From contig CM024179.1 in NCBI GenBank assembly GCA_013433145.1, positions 9,769,300 to 9,833,299 of the forward strand: DNA of 64,000 bases, written 5' to 3'. The DNA is from Ascaris suum (Eukaryota; Nematoda; Chromadorea; Rhabditida; Ascarididae). Below are positions 25,101 through 38,701 of the stretch, piece by piece. The notes under the pieces are model-generated. The model had not been told where the DNA came from. It did no database searches and was given only the letters and a program-made list of their open reading frames with translations. Position 1 is the first letter of the stretch; every line of letters starts with the position of its first letter. A program made the position numbers and the translations under genes.

Positions 25101-28100
25101 AAAGTGAAATGGTGTTCGATGAGGAACTAGTAGTTGATCATTCACATGTCAAGTAAGCATGTGTTTACAAGCAAAACACAAGCATTTAAATACGCTAGTG
25201 TCTTAGTCCACAATGACAGAATTGTGCGCATTCATTCATCAGTATTCCACCTAGGAAGAGATATCATACATTCCATGAATTACTTAAGTCTACTTAATTA
25301 AACTCTGGTATTTCTATAGCTGAGGAAGTATAATAATTTTCTTACAAAACACTTACGTGGAAACGGATGCGATACAAGCGAGATCATAGCCATGCACCTG
25401 AGGGCGAGCAATCTCCGCATAAGAATGCTGCAAATAAATGACATAAAGCACTTTTATAATCCATCATTCAATACGCTGTAAGCATTTCTATGCGTTAATT
25501 CATTAACGGAATAAACAGACAACTAGAATATTAAATCACGCTTGCTTATGCTTAACAGTGATCCCATATTCGCTGCTGATTGCCTCGTGGGAAGCAAGGC
25601 GCTTCATGCGCACTGCTGCTGCCATATTACAACAAGTGATTTATTTTAATATTTCAATGCTAATGTTGGCCTTAGAAAATTTCGTTACGGGAAGAGCCAA
25701 GTTTCGTGGATTTCTGGAAATTGTCGGCATTCGAGCTGAGAGGAAGCGAAAAAAACCTAAGGGGTCCCGAATGCCAACAACAATTGTACCGCAACTTGGG
25801 CACGTGTTATGCTGGTTTACGTCTTTGTCGTATTTAGTGGCAAAAATGGCTGAACTTTCAATCTGCATATAATATGCTAGGAATGAGAAGGTCACAACAA
25901 TTAAAGGACGCTGCATATGTAAATGCCCCATCCCTCCCTTTTGAAATTTTGGAGCTTCGTTTATTCTCTTGAAACATAGAACTGATCTGGCCAATACGGA
26001 TTGGTCATCAGCACATTCGAACTCCACTTAAAACATGATCGGAACAACGGATAGAAGATGATAACTTCGTTCTCTCGCTAATCTTCCTAATGCAAAAATC
26101 TTATGGAATGCGAGTAAAAATAGCAGACCGTTGCATAGGAATAAATATCTCTATTCCAAACGCATAACATCTCTCACATTCTTTTAATCAGTATCGATCT
26201 CAAAGTGATATCAGCCTCCGTCTCCCCGCCCTCCCTCGTCTCATATCTGCTAGCAGTAATCTTTTAAAGCATATACCGTTGTCGCACAAGGGGCAAAACA
26301 GCGCGTAGTCTGGTCGAGTGAACACGAAAGCAGATAACTTCCGGATGGATCCCAACAAAGATCACAAACTGCCATCGAATGACCTCCAAAGAGCGGTCGC
26401 GGCTCCCAAAAACCATTATCATCCGAGCGCTCCTTTAAAATCACAAGTCAGTGCAACGATGTGTATTCCAGTGACCAAACACAACCGAACTCCCTAACTT
26501 TAAACTCGTCCCATCTAAACTGCCTATTCAATCAATCACTTCGGTAAATCCTCTGAAGGTCACATCATGCTAAAGAATGCTGATTTAATACTAGCAGATC
26601 TATGCTCAAGTAGACTTACTTTACTTCCCTTGAAAGCATTTAAATGTAGATAGCACAAGATGACGAACTTTGCGAAAAGAATGTTCGGGCGATTGATCAG
26701 AAACGCTTGGAGTTGAAGCTAAAATAATATCATAATTAAAAGCGACACTCAAAAATGACCTGCTTACAGCTCCATGCATAGAAACCTCCAAAGTAGGAAT
26801 GCGCGATGATCATAGTCCCGGCTGGTGAATAGCATCCACCATAATAGCCAACTGCTTGTCCTCCAACATCACCAACTCGCACCTTAAAGACGATGTACAA
26901 TACGAAGCCTTCGCCCCAGGAAAGTGATTCAACAAAATCATCTCAATGCTTCGAAATACTTTCCTATCATTGCTTTTCTGAAGAAAACGTACATTCTGGC
27001 ATTAACTGTTTATCCAACTAGTTCGACTTAAAACACTAAAACCATCCTCAATCCCATAACATTCTCAACCGAAGATGTGACGTGTAGGATTAAGTGATCC
27101 GGTGAGCCTATTATGGCATATCGGCGAAGATTAGAATAAAGAATGGCACACACGTTTATATTATCAAAAACACTACTTCAAAGAGCAAGTAAAATATGGT
27201 CATGTGTTCACCTTTTCCAGCCAAACGCCGCCACCCATCTCAGAGGGCTCCCACAGAATGAGGCACTTATCACTGGATACGCTCAACAGTTGATTCCTTA
27301 TGGAATGCCATTGAAGTGAATGTACCCAAGCATCGTGACCGCCCAAGACTGCTTCCAAACGAACGCTCACTTCAACTGCACAACCATCACCTACAATTAA
27401 ACTTGTACCTGTGAAACTCAACGATCTTCACGTTACGAATATGGTTCTGCTAGTAAATCAATGAAAGCCCACTCTCAAATATTCCTCGCATTTTTATTCA
27501 GAATTCACTCAACCGGTCGATCGTTGATTCAGTTATAAAAATAATCGAAAAACATAAAAATACGTCGGAATAACACTATGTAGACTTAGACAATGAATGT
27601 CACTATCAAGAGTTGGTATTCGTTGATTTATCAACACCGCCAAATGATGCAACTTCACAATAATGTGCGCAAATAAATAACCAAAACGAGTGCAATAACA
27701 AGGAATTCAGCGAATTTGATTCAAGGATGAAAATAATATTTGTCACCCATATTTACCATCCTGTAACTGTTGATACTACATAAAGATTCATCCTCTACCC
27801 CACCCTCCCCCCCTTCCACGGCATGTAACACCAAGAGTTCATGTAAATAAGACAAGCAGAGTGAAAGGATTACTATAAATCTATGATTATCTATGATTAC
27901 TACAGCGCCATCCTCTCCCTCCCCTCTAGAATTCCAATAACTGAATGGAGAACAATGGGAAGAAAAATGCAGTCGCAACCTAACACTAATAAATAAGTTG
28001 AAAGTACTTGATAACTTCTCACACAGACCTCACTCCTCAACAAAAGAAGCGGATGAACGAAAATAATAGCAGACGTGACCATGAATGGATTTGCTAGACG

Positions 28101-28244
28101 GGTTAGCTCAGCCATCATAGTTAACGACTTTCATTTTAAAATTGGACGTGAAAGCAATGGAACAGTTGGGAGCCTCTTCTTCCCCTCCTCCTCCCTTTTC
28201 CCTTACATACAGACAAGCACATGCACACGCTCGCCGACATGCGC

Positions 28245-28327
<83 letters not shown>

Positions 28328-31300
28328 CAGAAATACGCACGTACAAACCAGCAATGCATATTACATAAACTATTTACACGAAAGGGTATTAAACAATGAG
28401 TAATTGATCTGTTCACCTGATTGCAAATTAATTATTTGCGGCCTCAAGGTAACCTCAGATTCGGGTGCTCCATGAGATTCATATGCATCTCCTTCAGCGA
28501 CCGATTGCTTGTTGGCGGAAAACCGCCATAATCTGATAAGATTATCCTGACCTGCACTTGCCAGTAATGCATCACCTTCGTGCTCTACAAAATACTACTT
28601 CCCATTCTTCAAATATTCGACACACAGTAACAGTCAAAGTTCTATTCATTCACAAATTCATTTTCATAACGTTACAAATATGAATTACTGTATAATCTCG
28701 AAAGGAAAACCCAAGGATTATAAATTTCATAAATGCCAGAGACTACAAAGTTCATTACGGTTTCAAAGGCTTTATTGAGAAGAGGGGCATTTGTGTCCTG
28801 CATGTTTTAGGAGCTACAGTAGTGGTGCATAGGAGTTTTATAGCCGAAGGAAACTTATCAGTTTATGGGCTCACTGGAGAAATTTAATTCAGATTCACAG
28901 GACAAATAAAAAGCGAATGAAAGCTGCGACATGCATTTAAATAAACATCCCATAACGCATAACAGCAGCAATGTACGAACTTATTCAATGATTTTTTCAC
29001 TTCCTCTTAACTAGAAATAATTCCCCGAACCCTTAACTAAATTTTATGTTATGAGGCAAATAAATAATCACTGGAAAAATCAAAGAGCGAATCTGAAAAT
29101 GAGGTGTTCTTTAAACTCACAAAATCTTTAAACGCACACAAAAAAAACGCTGCAATATGAGATAACTTGAGAAAGACAGCAAATACCTTTGATTGCAATG
29201 CTCGATATCCAATCAGTATGACCATGAAGTGTTAAAACTCTCATAAGAGCCTAAAATTCGAGAAAAAATTTCATCAAAACGAGATTACCTTAAAAACAAA
29301 AGAAGTGGAAATAATGAATAAAGAATACAGCTAAAAAACCGCTTCGTAAATAATAAGTCGAAATTTTCTATAAATACAATGGCGAAAACGAAACAGGCGA
29401 TAACATTAAGTCAATGCACAATCCTTTCCCTATCAGCTTATCTACCTCAAAACGTTGATACATTCGATCCTCAACCTAACAGTTAAAGTTTACAAAATAT
29501 CGGATGAAATTTAAATAAGTTGGAGAGATTTCACAAGAAAAAGTGAAGTCGAAACAAAAAACCGGAATTTACGGCACTACAGAGACGCAGAAAATATGTC
29601 CAACTGTTGCAGCATAGTCATTGCATAAATGAAAACCTCAAAAAAAATGAAAGTCGACTATAGCAAGTTGAAAAACACATTTCATTTTCTCCTCTCCTCA
29701 CTTCGCCTAGATTTTTAATAAAGACTCATTTCCTAATAATTCAAACCTAATAAATCAATTCAAAAACAACGTACCTTTTCATTGATATTAACTGAGACGA
29801 TCTCTACCGTAAAATTTGAGCATCCAACGGCTATTATCAATGTGCCTTAAAATGGTTTTCATATTCAATACCATGCCTCTTATATGAGTCTACTATTCTG
29901 TAAATATGATGAACAAAATGCTGCTACAACAGCCAAAAATTGAAGCATTTAAAAAAAAAATGTTTGTGTGTTCAACTTACTATTTAAGAAATAAAATCTG
30001 AGCCAAATAATTTCACACAGCGAATATTCTAAGACTCTTCACGAAGTAAATTATAAGGATAAACATATGAGCCAGAAGAATGCATAAAACTGTTTCCCAC
30101 TTACATCGCACTAAGGCCACCAATAAACGCCTAAGCCTAATATACCAACTGTAACATACTTAATTATTAAGCAATAGAAATAGACCAAACAATAAATTCA
30201 AAACAGTTTAATCTCTTAAAAAAGCGAAATTGCATTCGTTATCAATTAAGACCACCAATAAGAATCCGCAGTGCTATAAAAGGCAAACCGACCTGGAGAA
30301 ATGAGATGGAAGTCAAAGCACAAAGCGAAATCGGGAGCAAATGAAATCTGCGCCTCAGATTCATTTGGCTCGAAATAATTTTCTAGACTCCTCGATCGAA
30401 CATGCAAAGTTCCATCCGGTACTGAATAAGCACTCGTTAGAAAAATGCTTGACGACGTCGTGTTTTCTGGATGCACTGCACCCGCACAATACGTTATCGC
30501 GCCTCCAGCCTTACCTTCAACTGCAAACCAAACGTCAGCCGAATGTTAGTGGAAAGAACCGTGTCTCATCTATAACACCTTTTATGCATAATTCTACACA
30601 TCTCGAAATCCAACAATGGGACCCTAAAATCCGTCAAAATATTAACTGTCGAACAATCAAAGAACTATCTAAACAACCTCTTCGGCAGGCGAAACCACTT
30701 AAGAAAACACCGGAAAATGTATTTGCAAAAGAAATAAAACTTATGCTAGAAACAAGGTTTCAATCCGTTCCAAATCAGATGTAAAGAAAATCATCTTTTT
30801 GTTCTTTAAATGAGCTTGCTGAATTCTCTCTTTCCCACTTCCGAAATAAAAAAAGAAAAGCTGATAAGATTAACAAATTCCAAAAAGATGCCAAGACATT
30901 TGGAAGAAAGAGGAGGGATACTTAATACTTAAAGCACAAACTAAACGGTCCTTCTGCGCTGAGAAACTCAATTTTACCACCGCTTTCGTGGCACACAATT
31001 ATTTCAGAGGAGCGTGGGAAGAGGATGGGGATGGATGGAAGGTGGAGGAGGGGGGGGGAGGGAGGGAAGAACAGTACAACGAACAAAAACCGTAATAATT
31101 AAACGGGTTAACAGATAAACAAATTGGAAAATAACATACGTTTAGAAAATAGAGCACATTCAATAATTTGTGCTTCGTTGTGCGTTACTATCCATACCGT
31201 GAACGAACCATCCGCAGAACCAACAATAATATAATCGACCCTCTCTAAAATATAAACATCAACGATCTCATCTGCGATATCAAATGCTTTTCAAGCAAAC

Positions 31301-33020
31301 CCTCAGTAACCTTTAATGTATAAAAGTGCTAATAAATAGTACGGAGGTGCCAGATAAGGAGAAGCAGGAATCCGGGTAATAAAGAAGGCACGAAAAGGAG
31401 GGAAACGGCAATGGATGTCCATCTCCACGAGATATTTAATGTCAGATCAGTAACAATTGCTTCAATAGGGAATTATATATAGATAACACTACTCACAGTA
31501 ACATACATGAAGCTCGGCAAGATGCCTGAAGCAGATTACTTTCCTCTTCCACCTTCTATTCAGATTTTCTGGGAAGTACCATTTTTAAAGCAAAATTAAA
31601 TGGAAAATGTAAAAATGAGAAGCGTACAATAGTGGAAAACTTTTTTCATTGTGGCGAAAATTTCACATCATGAAATCTTGAAATACTGAAATAGTAGAAG
31701 GAACTTGCCATATCCATCCGGTTCATCAACCCATTTTGCGAATTTCAAACACGTAATGGGGCTTTCGTGTGCCGCTGTGGTATTGACGATACTATATTGA
31801 CTGTCTTCTTCCTTAAAATAAACATCTTCACAGGCAAATCCCAATAGACAAAAGACTAAACTGAAACAACTTGATAGAATGTGAAAGGAAACTTTTCAAC
31901 AAAAATAGCACTAAAACATGCGAGAAATAATACAAGAAAATATGTCTGGCCCTCTGGACCAAAGCCTCTCCTAATGCGTTCAGGCCAGAGTATTACTGCA
32001 TAAGATTCGTGTCAGCCAATGAAGTAAGTGTTGCAAGTGCACTGATGCACACAAACACGCTAGGTAATCATATCGACTAAATACCGGGGAAAATTCACGA
32101 CCGACTGGTAAGACAGTATATTCTTGTTTACAAATGAAACCGTATTTCCACCTGCTCAGGTAATGAGGCAGCTTTTCCTGTCTTACCTATAAGACTCCAC
32201 TTTCCTAATTACTTAAGATATTTTCTCGTGCATATATAGGATGCTTTTTCCTGCCCAGCTACCGCTGAGCTTATTTCCCATCTCTGTTTGCTGCACGCAC
32301 TGCAATGAAAATGTTTGAGTAAGTCACGAGCATCACCACTGATCCTCTAAGGTGTTCGATGAGTACTGCTTGAACATCCCCAGCAGCTTGGAGCACAGCA
32401 CCTCCTCGCCTGATAGTTCACACTCTTAAGGGAGGTCGTAGCGCACTCAGTCGCTCTCCTACTTCTCTTCACCCCCCTCCCCCTCCATCTACCACTCTTC
32501 AATGAGCCCCAATGCTGTTGTAACCTCTTATCCTCGCAGATGTCAAGGTCTTCTTTAATACAGCTCTATTCAGCGAGACTCAGAAATGAACATCCTCCAT
32601 GGTTTCCATTTGAAACTAAAAGGTGGACGAATATTTCAGCTTCTTCTACATGAACGAAAATCCATTTAAGCGAAACGCCGCTCTTTGCACGGCCAACCTC
32701 CTCAGAGATCTCACTAAATCCTACGCTTTCACTTCATTGGACTTTTCCCTTACTTCCCTCTTCCTGACATTTTCTCCTACGATTCCCTCACTTTTGTCAT
32801 CTTGACCGCTTTCAATTGTTCCCGTCCCCATCACAAACATGCATATAATATCAGTGAAGCATGTGCCACGAAACAGAATGAATCAAATTACCTGCAAGTG
32901 AGCCGTGCAAATATCACCGGCAGATGCGAACGCAAAAGTAGCGATACGCCTTGAGCACGCGACAACATGTGGTCGTCTTTGACAACCTTTCGCTACGAAC
33001 GTTGTCGTTACATCTATCAT
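13150..33020 (-). CDS. elp2: Elongator complex subunit ELP2 (double WD40 propeller)
   Basis: Nineteen exons in transcript order: 33020-32892, 31811-31705, 31240-31140, 30520-30293, 29845-29775, 29250-29187, 28584-28417, 27408-27212, 26882-26760, 26432-26277, 25427-25357, 18308-18203, 16963-16804, 16318-16188, 15527-15350, 14958-14834, 14421-14312, 13854-13720, 13267-13150. Every junction is GT..AG and phase-consistent, giving 2478 nt and 825 residues; human ELP2 has about 826. Diagnostic blocks include [94 protein letters not shown] and [11 protein letters not shown], ending in [13 protein letters not shown]2 is the scaffold of Elongator, which with ELP1/ELP3 modifies wobble uridines of tRNAs. 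The terminal exons and most blades are clearly collinear with the human protein. Four donors (30292, 14833, 26759, 49512 in ssrp1) read GTC rather than GTA/GTG. Intron 11 is 7 kb and holds a telomere-like array. Confidence 0.97.
13609..13684. repeat. Small foldback element in the last elp2 intron
   Basis: TTCCAACTGT (13609-13618) and ACAGTTGGAA (13675-13684) are perfect 10-bp terminal inverted repeats. Inside, GTACAGTTAAAAAA occurs twice as a direct repeat. The size (76 bp) and structure resemble a degenerate MITE or a local palindromic duplication. Confidence 0.6.
16690..16732 (+). repeat. B-box-containing dispersed element, copy 2
   Basis: The 19 of 20 base match to the element at 948-990 lies in elp2 intron 13. 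The sequence beyond the core is diverged. Confidence 0.35.
18541..24350. repeat. Diverged telomere-type (TTAGGC) minisatellite with higher-order structure
   Basis: About 5.8 kb of the plus strand is built from 6-mers resembling TTAGGC, the nematode telomere unit. The common 18-mer is TTAGGCTTAGATTTGGCC, i.e. TTAGGC, TTAGaT, TTgGcC. The centre (about 19.4-23.6 kb) is homogenised into a 48-bp module that starts with GCGTTGCGCCCAGACTTGG and contains TTAAGCTTAGGCTTATATT. It also carries longer units that include GATTAGACAAACATTTGG and a block starting TTCTTGGTCATAGGCTTAGG (about 20292, 20760, 21061, 21421, 21781, 22271, 22661, 23131). The flanks (18541-19400 and 23580-24350) are more degenerate, as expected for array edges. 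The array lies entirely within elp2 intron 11, with the G-rich strand as template, so the pre-mRNA carries the C-rich (GCCUAA-like) strand. Because 18 and 48 are divisible by 3, long frames are open on both strands; they are not evidence of coding. Confidence 0.93.
24021..24170 (-). other. Unique island inside the telomere-like array with a short ORF
   Basis: About 150 bp without TTAGGC character interrupts the right part of the array. On the minus strand an ATG at 24164 opens a frame of about 50 non-repetitive residues (it includes [20 protein letters not shown]) and then runs straight into Lys/Pro/Ala repeat codons until a stop at 23772. I do not recognise the sequence. It could be a nested gene fragment, an unused exon, or insertion debris. 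ELP2 is complete without it. Confidence 0.4.
28249..28325. repeat. (TA)n microsatellite in an elp2 intron
   Basis: About 75 bp of pure TA repeat lies in elp2 intron 7, between the exons at 27212-27408 and 28417-28584. It opens Tyr/Ile frames in several phases, which are not coding. Confidence 0.97.
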
Positions 33021-33035
33021 GGAATATCTGAATAT
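33021..33035 (-). other. Probable spliced-leader acceptor of elp2
   Basis: Read on the minus strand, AATATTCAG is followed by a 7-nt leader and the ATG at 33020. Such a short leader is typical of trans-spliced nematode mRNAs. A 5' UTR intron is the alternative. Confidence 0.55.
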
Positions 33036-34413
33036 TGCTGAGGTTCATTCGCTGTAATCAACATGCAACAGTCACTGCAACAGTTAAAAATTCAAACGTC
33101 TATTTCACATGGCAGAAAATTTTCCTGGTGGAGATGGTGAGACGAGAAAGCAGTGTTGGGAAGAAACAAAAATCCACCTTTTTATGTTTTTCTAATTCTA
33201 TGCAAATCAACTTCCCTCGCTCTCTTCCCCATTAAGCACACTGTCTCAAACATAATCAGTCTGTCAACGAAGCGGATCTTTTTTGTTGCAACCACCGATG
33301 CTTTCTAACGAAGACATGGTTTTCAAACCAGTGTCACTTTCAGATAGCCTCATCCGTACCAACCCCCATATAGTAGGAAAACGCATCCTTCCTCCGTGTC
33401 AAAACCCCGCAAGAAACCACTGGCACTGGCCAAAATTTCTGCATGTTCGTTTCGCATTCCACAACCTTTCAACTGGATCAGGTCTCAACTTCGACCAAAC
33501 AACTACAAAATATTGCCCAATTTCAATATCATGCTGCTTCATTCAGCAAGGAAATAACTTTGTGCGAAATTCGAAACGAATATGCGTAACATGTTGTCGT
33601 TTATCTCCCTCAAATGCAGCAAACTTGATCCACTAACAGTACAACTGTTGCAAACATCAGACATCCCCACAGTGACGATATGTTCGCCGTTATCCATAAA
33701 TGAGGAAATGAAACGAGTCAACCGCTTCCACACACACTCAAATCTGAAACTACGACGAAGATAGTAACACAACTACGTCATTTATTTGACAAACGTTGTC
33801 TGTCCACTACTCGACGATGTCTGTCTATGACTTTAAATTAGTTAAACAACACACCACACCAACGATGTATTGCCAACACCGTCATACACCCACCTATCAT
33901 CTTCAAGACGCGATAAAATACGGGTCAATGTCCAATGCAAGTTTCAATTTATGCTAATTTGAGAGGGATCAGGAAGGTGACGATAAATGAAGCGATGTAG
34001 CCGTTTGTAATATGCCATATTAGTAATAATCCCCACAGCGTAAAGCTCCACTCGCGATAGCATCGACAGTGACTGGCGGTCACCTCTCTCCGACAAAAAG
34101 GTTTCCGACAGCAAATATAGAAAGAATAGATCACAACCATATAAAACAAAAGAAAACGCATCACGTGGACACACATCTCCTCTAGCCTTCATCCCCCGTT
34201 GCCGAAAAATCACCTACCACGCTCACGCCTGCACCTGCAAATAAGCCGGTAGCTCTTAATTAAAAACAGTCGACCACTCTGTCCTTAATCGTCACAGATA
34301 CGCGCCAGAAAAGCGAGAAAACGAACTGCTTTACGACAAAGACAACACTTCACATAACAATTTACTGAGGAACAGACAAAAATAACAAGTGCAGGAAGCA
34401 AAGCATTCGGTAA

Positions 34414-35177
<764 letters not shown>

Positions 35178-38100
35178 CACAGGTCTAAAAAGTCAGTGAA
35201 TTACCAAATGACATAACTCGCCAAGCTATTCTTTCCACGACAAAGGTAAAAAATAAACTTCTGAGACATTTGTGGACCCTGTCAACTGTTCGTACAGGAC
35301 GTTAGGTGAATTCCGACATTACCTTCACCTAGTGCCTTCGCAACCTGTAATCAGCCGAACACAAAAAAAGGTTTGCTTAAGCAGATATAAATAAAAGTTC
35401 GATCTGCGAAGTGCTAAGAGGGGTTGACTTTCACCCGAAAGAATAAGAATACTCCACCATTCTTAAGGATACTGCTTCGATAAAACATCTACGCAGAAAA
35501 CAGAATTTCTACGTAATTAAAAGTTATATTATGGTATCTGAAGGCTTCGCATGCTCTTGCATAATTCAATTAATCACACCCATATAAGCGCATTAACCAT
35601 TCATGGCGGATACTAAGGGACCGCCATAACTCATTTCGGACTCAACCCTGCGCTTGTGGACAATCGTATCCTAAACGTGACTCGGCTACCTAACCCTACA
35701 CGCCCCCGCTCATGAACCATGCACCAGTAGCGACCGATCGAGACCGCATTTAACCAGACCTTGCACGCTGCGTGGAATCAGCACTGCATTTTGCTTCAAA
35801 GAAAATCGCGGCATGAGCTCTAAAGACATCACACACCCATCCGTTAATTCGAAAAATTACTGACCTCTCTAAGGTGCAAGTATATTAAAAGCCTACCTTT
35901 CATCAACACCATCGACTGCAGTTCTGACAAAAAAGATCTACAATTATTCAAAGGAATCATCTACAACACCCATCTAATCATCAGTAAGATACTGCGGGTG
36001 AAACAAGGAAGACATGCAACCGCTAATATTCGGACAAAGCAAACATATTTAATTAGGTCTTTGTGACGGTAAAACACTTCGCGAGTTTTTCAAAAATAGG
36101 GTGAGCGGAGAAGGGAGAGAGGATAAGGGCAACATTCAAAATCTAATCTGACGCCTGCCCAAAAAAAAATGCAATTATGGAAAAAAAGAAGTTTTGAGCA
36201 TTGAAGAATATACCCCCCTATATATGCCTCATGCTGGCTTCCCAAGAATACGCGCAACGCATCTTACAGCTGTTTTCTAGAAAACTGCAAATATTTATTG
36301 AATATTGGTTGCATGCATATTAACAGTAGGGAAAAAACAGAATTGCACTGCTCAACTTCATTTAATACTACACATTTTTTCCAAGAATAGGGTGGGAGGA
36401 TGGGATGAGCGGGATGAATGGGGAAGGATAAAATAGGCTCTAACTCGATCACGTGTGAGAAAGCGTGGCCTACCCCTTACCTGGGGTATGTGGGGCAAAG
36501 CTTAAGCAAAGCAGCCTGAAGAATGGAATCAAAGAGCTGAAAAAAGTCAAATTTTAATGGCCATTCGAATGCATGCATCAATCGAAAAGCGGAGCAAAAG
36601 CGCGACATGCTCAAGGCTGCAAAGGGTCGAACCCGACCTCGCCCAAGGTAGGACTGTTAATGCGTCATCAATATACGTCGCGCACCCCATGAAGTTTCAA
36701 ACATGCCATATGCGCACGCTTAAACCCACCTGAAAATCCTCCCCGCATCCCTTTAAAACCTCGACTCCACGAAAATAACGGAAGAAAATTTCATTTGGAA
36801 CCGCCAAAACATTTCGAATCACAGCAACTTGAGTTCTCAATGTCGGAAAAACCTAACTACAAAGATCTCCGAGTCCACGCGATGCCGAAACTTCAGCAAC
36901 ATCGTGGAAACTACAGTCAACCCCTGCACGAATTTATTGCGAAACAACTAAGCAAAACCCCACCGGTCAGGCACGAACCGCAGACTCACTCTTTTAGGCT
37001 GGCACTTTGCCCAACCAACAATGTTCTTGTCAGGACTCATCACTCTACTTCAAGAACATTTTACTACATACATAACGCACCTTTTCCACAAACCTCGAGT
37101 TCGCTTATTTCAACAAAGGTCACCTTTCCATGTGGTTTCAGAGTCCGCGCTGATTGTGATATCCAAGAATCCACGATTTGGTGATAAGAAAATCGAACAA
37201 AAAACCTTCGTAACTTCAAAAACCTATTCATAGACTCCTTTTAACGATGTAAACCACCAATGAAATTACACAAGAAACACAGATCCAAGCAATAGCAACG
37301 TCAAAACATTCACATACACCATTTGTTTAGAAAATAACATCGATGATCACTCATTTGATTTCCTTCATTTACGAAGAGCGAAAAAATATTTTCGAAACAA
37401 AACATTAAATTTCTGATACGAAAATACATTTCCTACATAAATTTCGACATTAAAAAGCTCGCCAACAATAATTTGTCGACTTCGAAGTCGGAGTCAATGA
37501 AAAATTCGATTGCAAACTTTGTTGAATTTCAGTCACCCTGAAAAAAAACGCATTCCATTCTTGGACGAAAGATGCATGATCAATCGATGCTTCCCGACTG
37601 AACAAAAATGACCCTGCCAATCGAATCTTTAACCCACCAGCAGCAAAAACGCATGAATCTGGAGTCAGACTCCGCCATAAATTCGTTTGGCAATTAATGA
37701 GAGCCTTGGTCACAGGATGCGTTCTGATGTTTCGTAAATAGTGGACAATGTAATGAAATAACTCAAATTGTCCGCAAAGGGGTTTGATGATGTCATGTAT
37801 CGGTGCGCATCACCAATTCCTCACTGAGACCCCCCCCCCCCCAAAAAAACCCATCTCATAAGTAAAAATGCCCATAGCAAAAGATAATTCAAAAATAGGA
37901 GGAAGGGGAAGGCTGAACGGATATGCTCAAAGTCTGGCTGAAAACGCCGCTCATAAAACGTTTTGCAGGTGATCCACTTCTTCGAAAGCAAACCAGTGTG
38001 AAGTGCAAACCAACCGTTTGAACAATTTATGCAAAATTTTCAGTATCTATAAGAAGCCACAACTACTCCCGAAATGACCATCAAACTCCAAAGTGAATAG

Positions 38101-38701
38101 GGGAAACCATCCTACGATATTGATTAAACTCACAAATTTCGTTCACTCAGTTATCAACAGTTCCCGAGCTAAAGCAACCAGAAATATAAATAGGCATAAC
38201 AGTATATTCTACGAATGAAAACTTGTAGATGCATATGAACTAGTTCGGGTACTTCTGATAGGAATCGGAAGCTCCTTTACTATGCACTGATGCGTCCCAT
38301 ATATAACACTACCCGAAACCTAGCCGGATGAAGGTATTCAACAACACTGATAAAATGAATGAAGCTTCTATCAAATTACCAAAAGCTCCATGTCACCTCA
38401 GAAGTTGCAATACCACAGAATAAGCTCCTACCTTTAACAGAGCCAATCCCATCTTCCTATCTCCCCATGTAGAAAAAATCATTTCAGCTAATTTGACCTC
38501 CCGATTAAAATGCAACAAAAAAAACCAATTCAAAAAAGATGCGAGTACAGGCAACCAAAAATCATGATAAATGCATGGTACGTGTTACCAGGAGGAACAA
38601 ATACAAATGAAAATCGTTACGAAGGTAACGTATATTCAAATAAAGATAATCAACAGGGCAAAATATACATGTAAAATTATAAGACAAGCCATCATATTTT
38701 C
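35178..38701. other. Gap between rps-28 and ssrp1
   Basis: About 3.5 kb with no supported coding sequence, including a 13-nt C run at 37830-37842. The longest frame (36795-37184, +) has no recognisable domain. The promoter or outron of rps-28 should lie near its right end, next to 35177 (upstream on the minus strand). Confidence 0.5.

Noticed and set aside
25558..26027. Frames on both strands, one with CPSCG
   Set aside because: They fall in elp2 intron 10. The cysteine pair is isolated and no domain or splice partner supports a nested gene.
28075..28416. Overlapping ORFs with poly-IY stretches
   Set aside because: They arise from the (TA)n microsatellite and overlap no conserved sequence.
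30341..30784. 147-codon plus-strand ORF
   Set aside because: It is antisense to elp2 exon 4, whose minus-strand frame is clearly conserved (FALCFDFH).
36795..37184. 129-codon plus-strand ORF between rps-28 and ssrp1
   Set aside because: It has no recognisable motif, no supporting splice sites and a composition typical of random AT-rich sequence.
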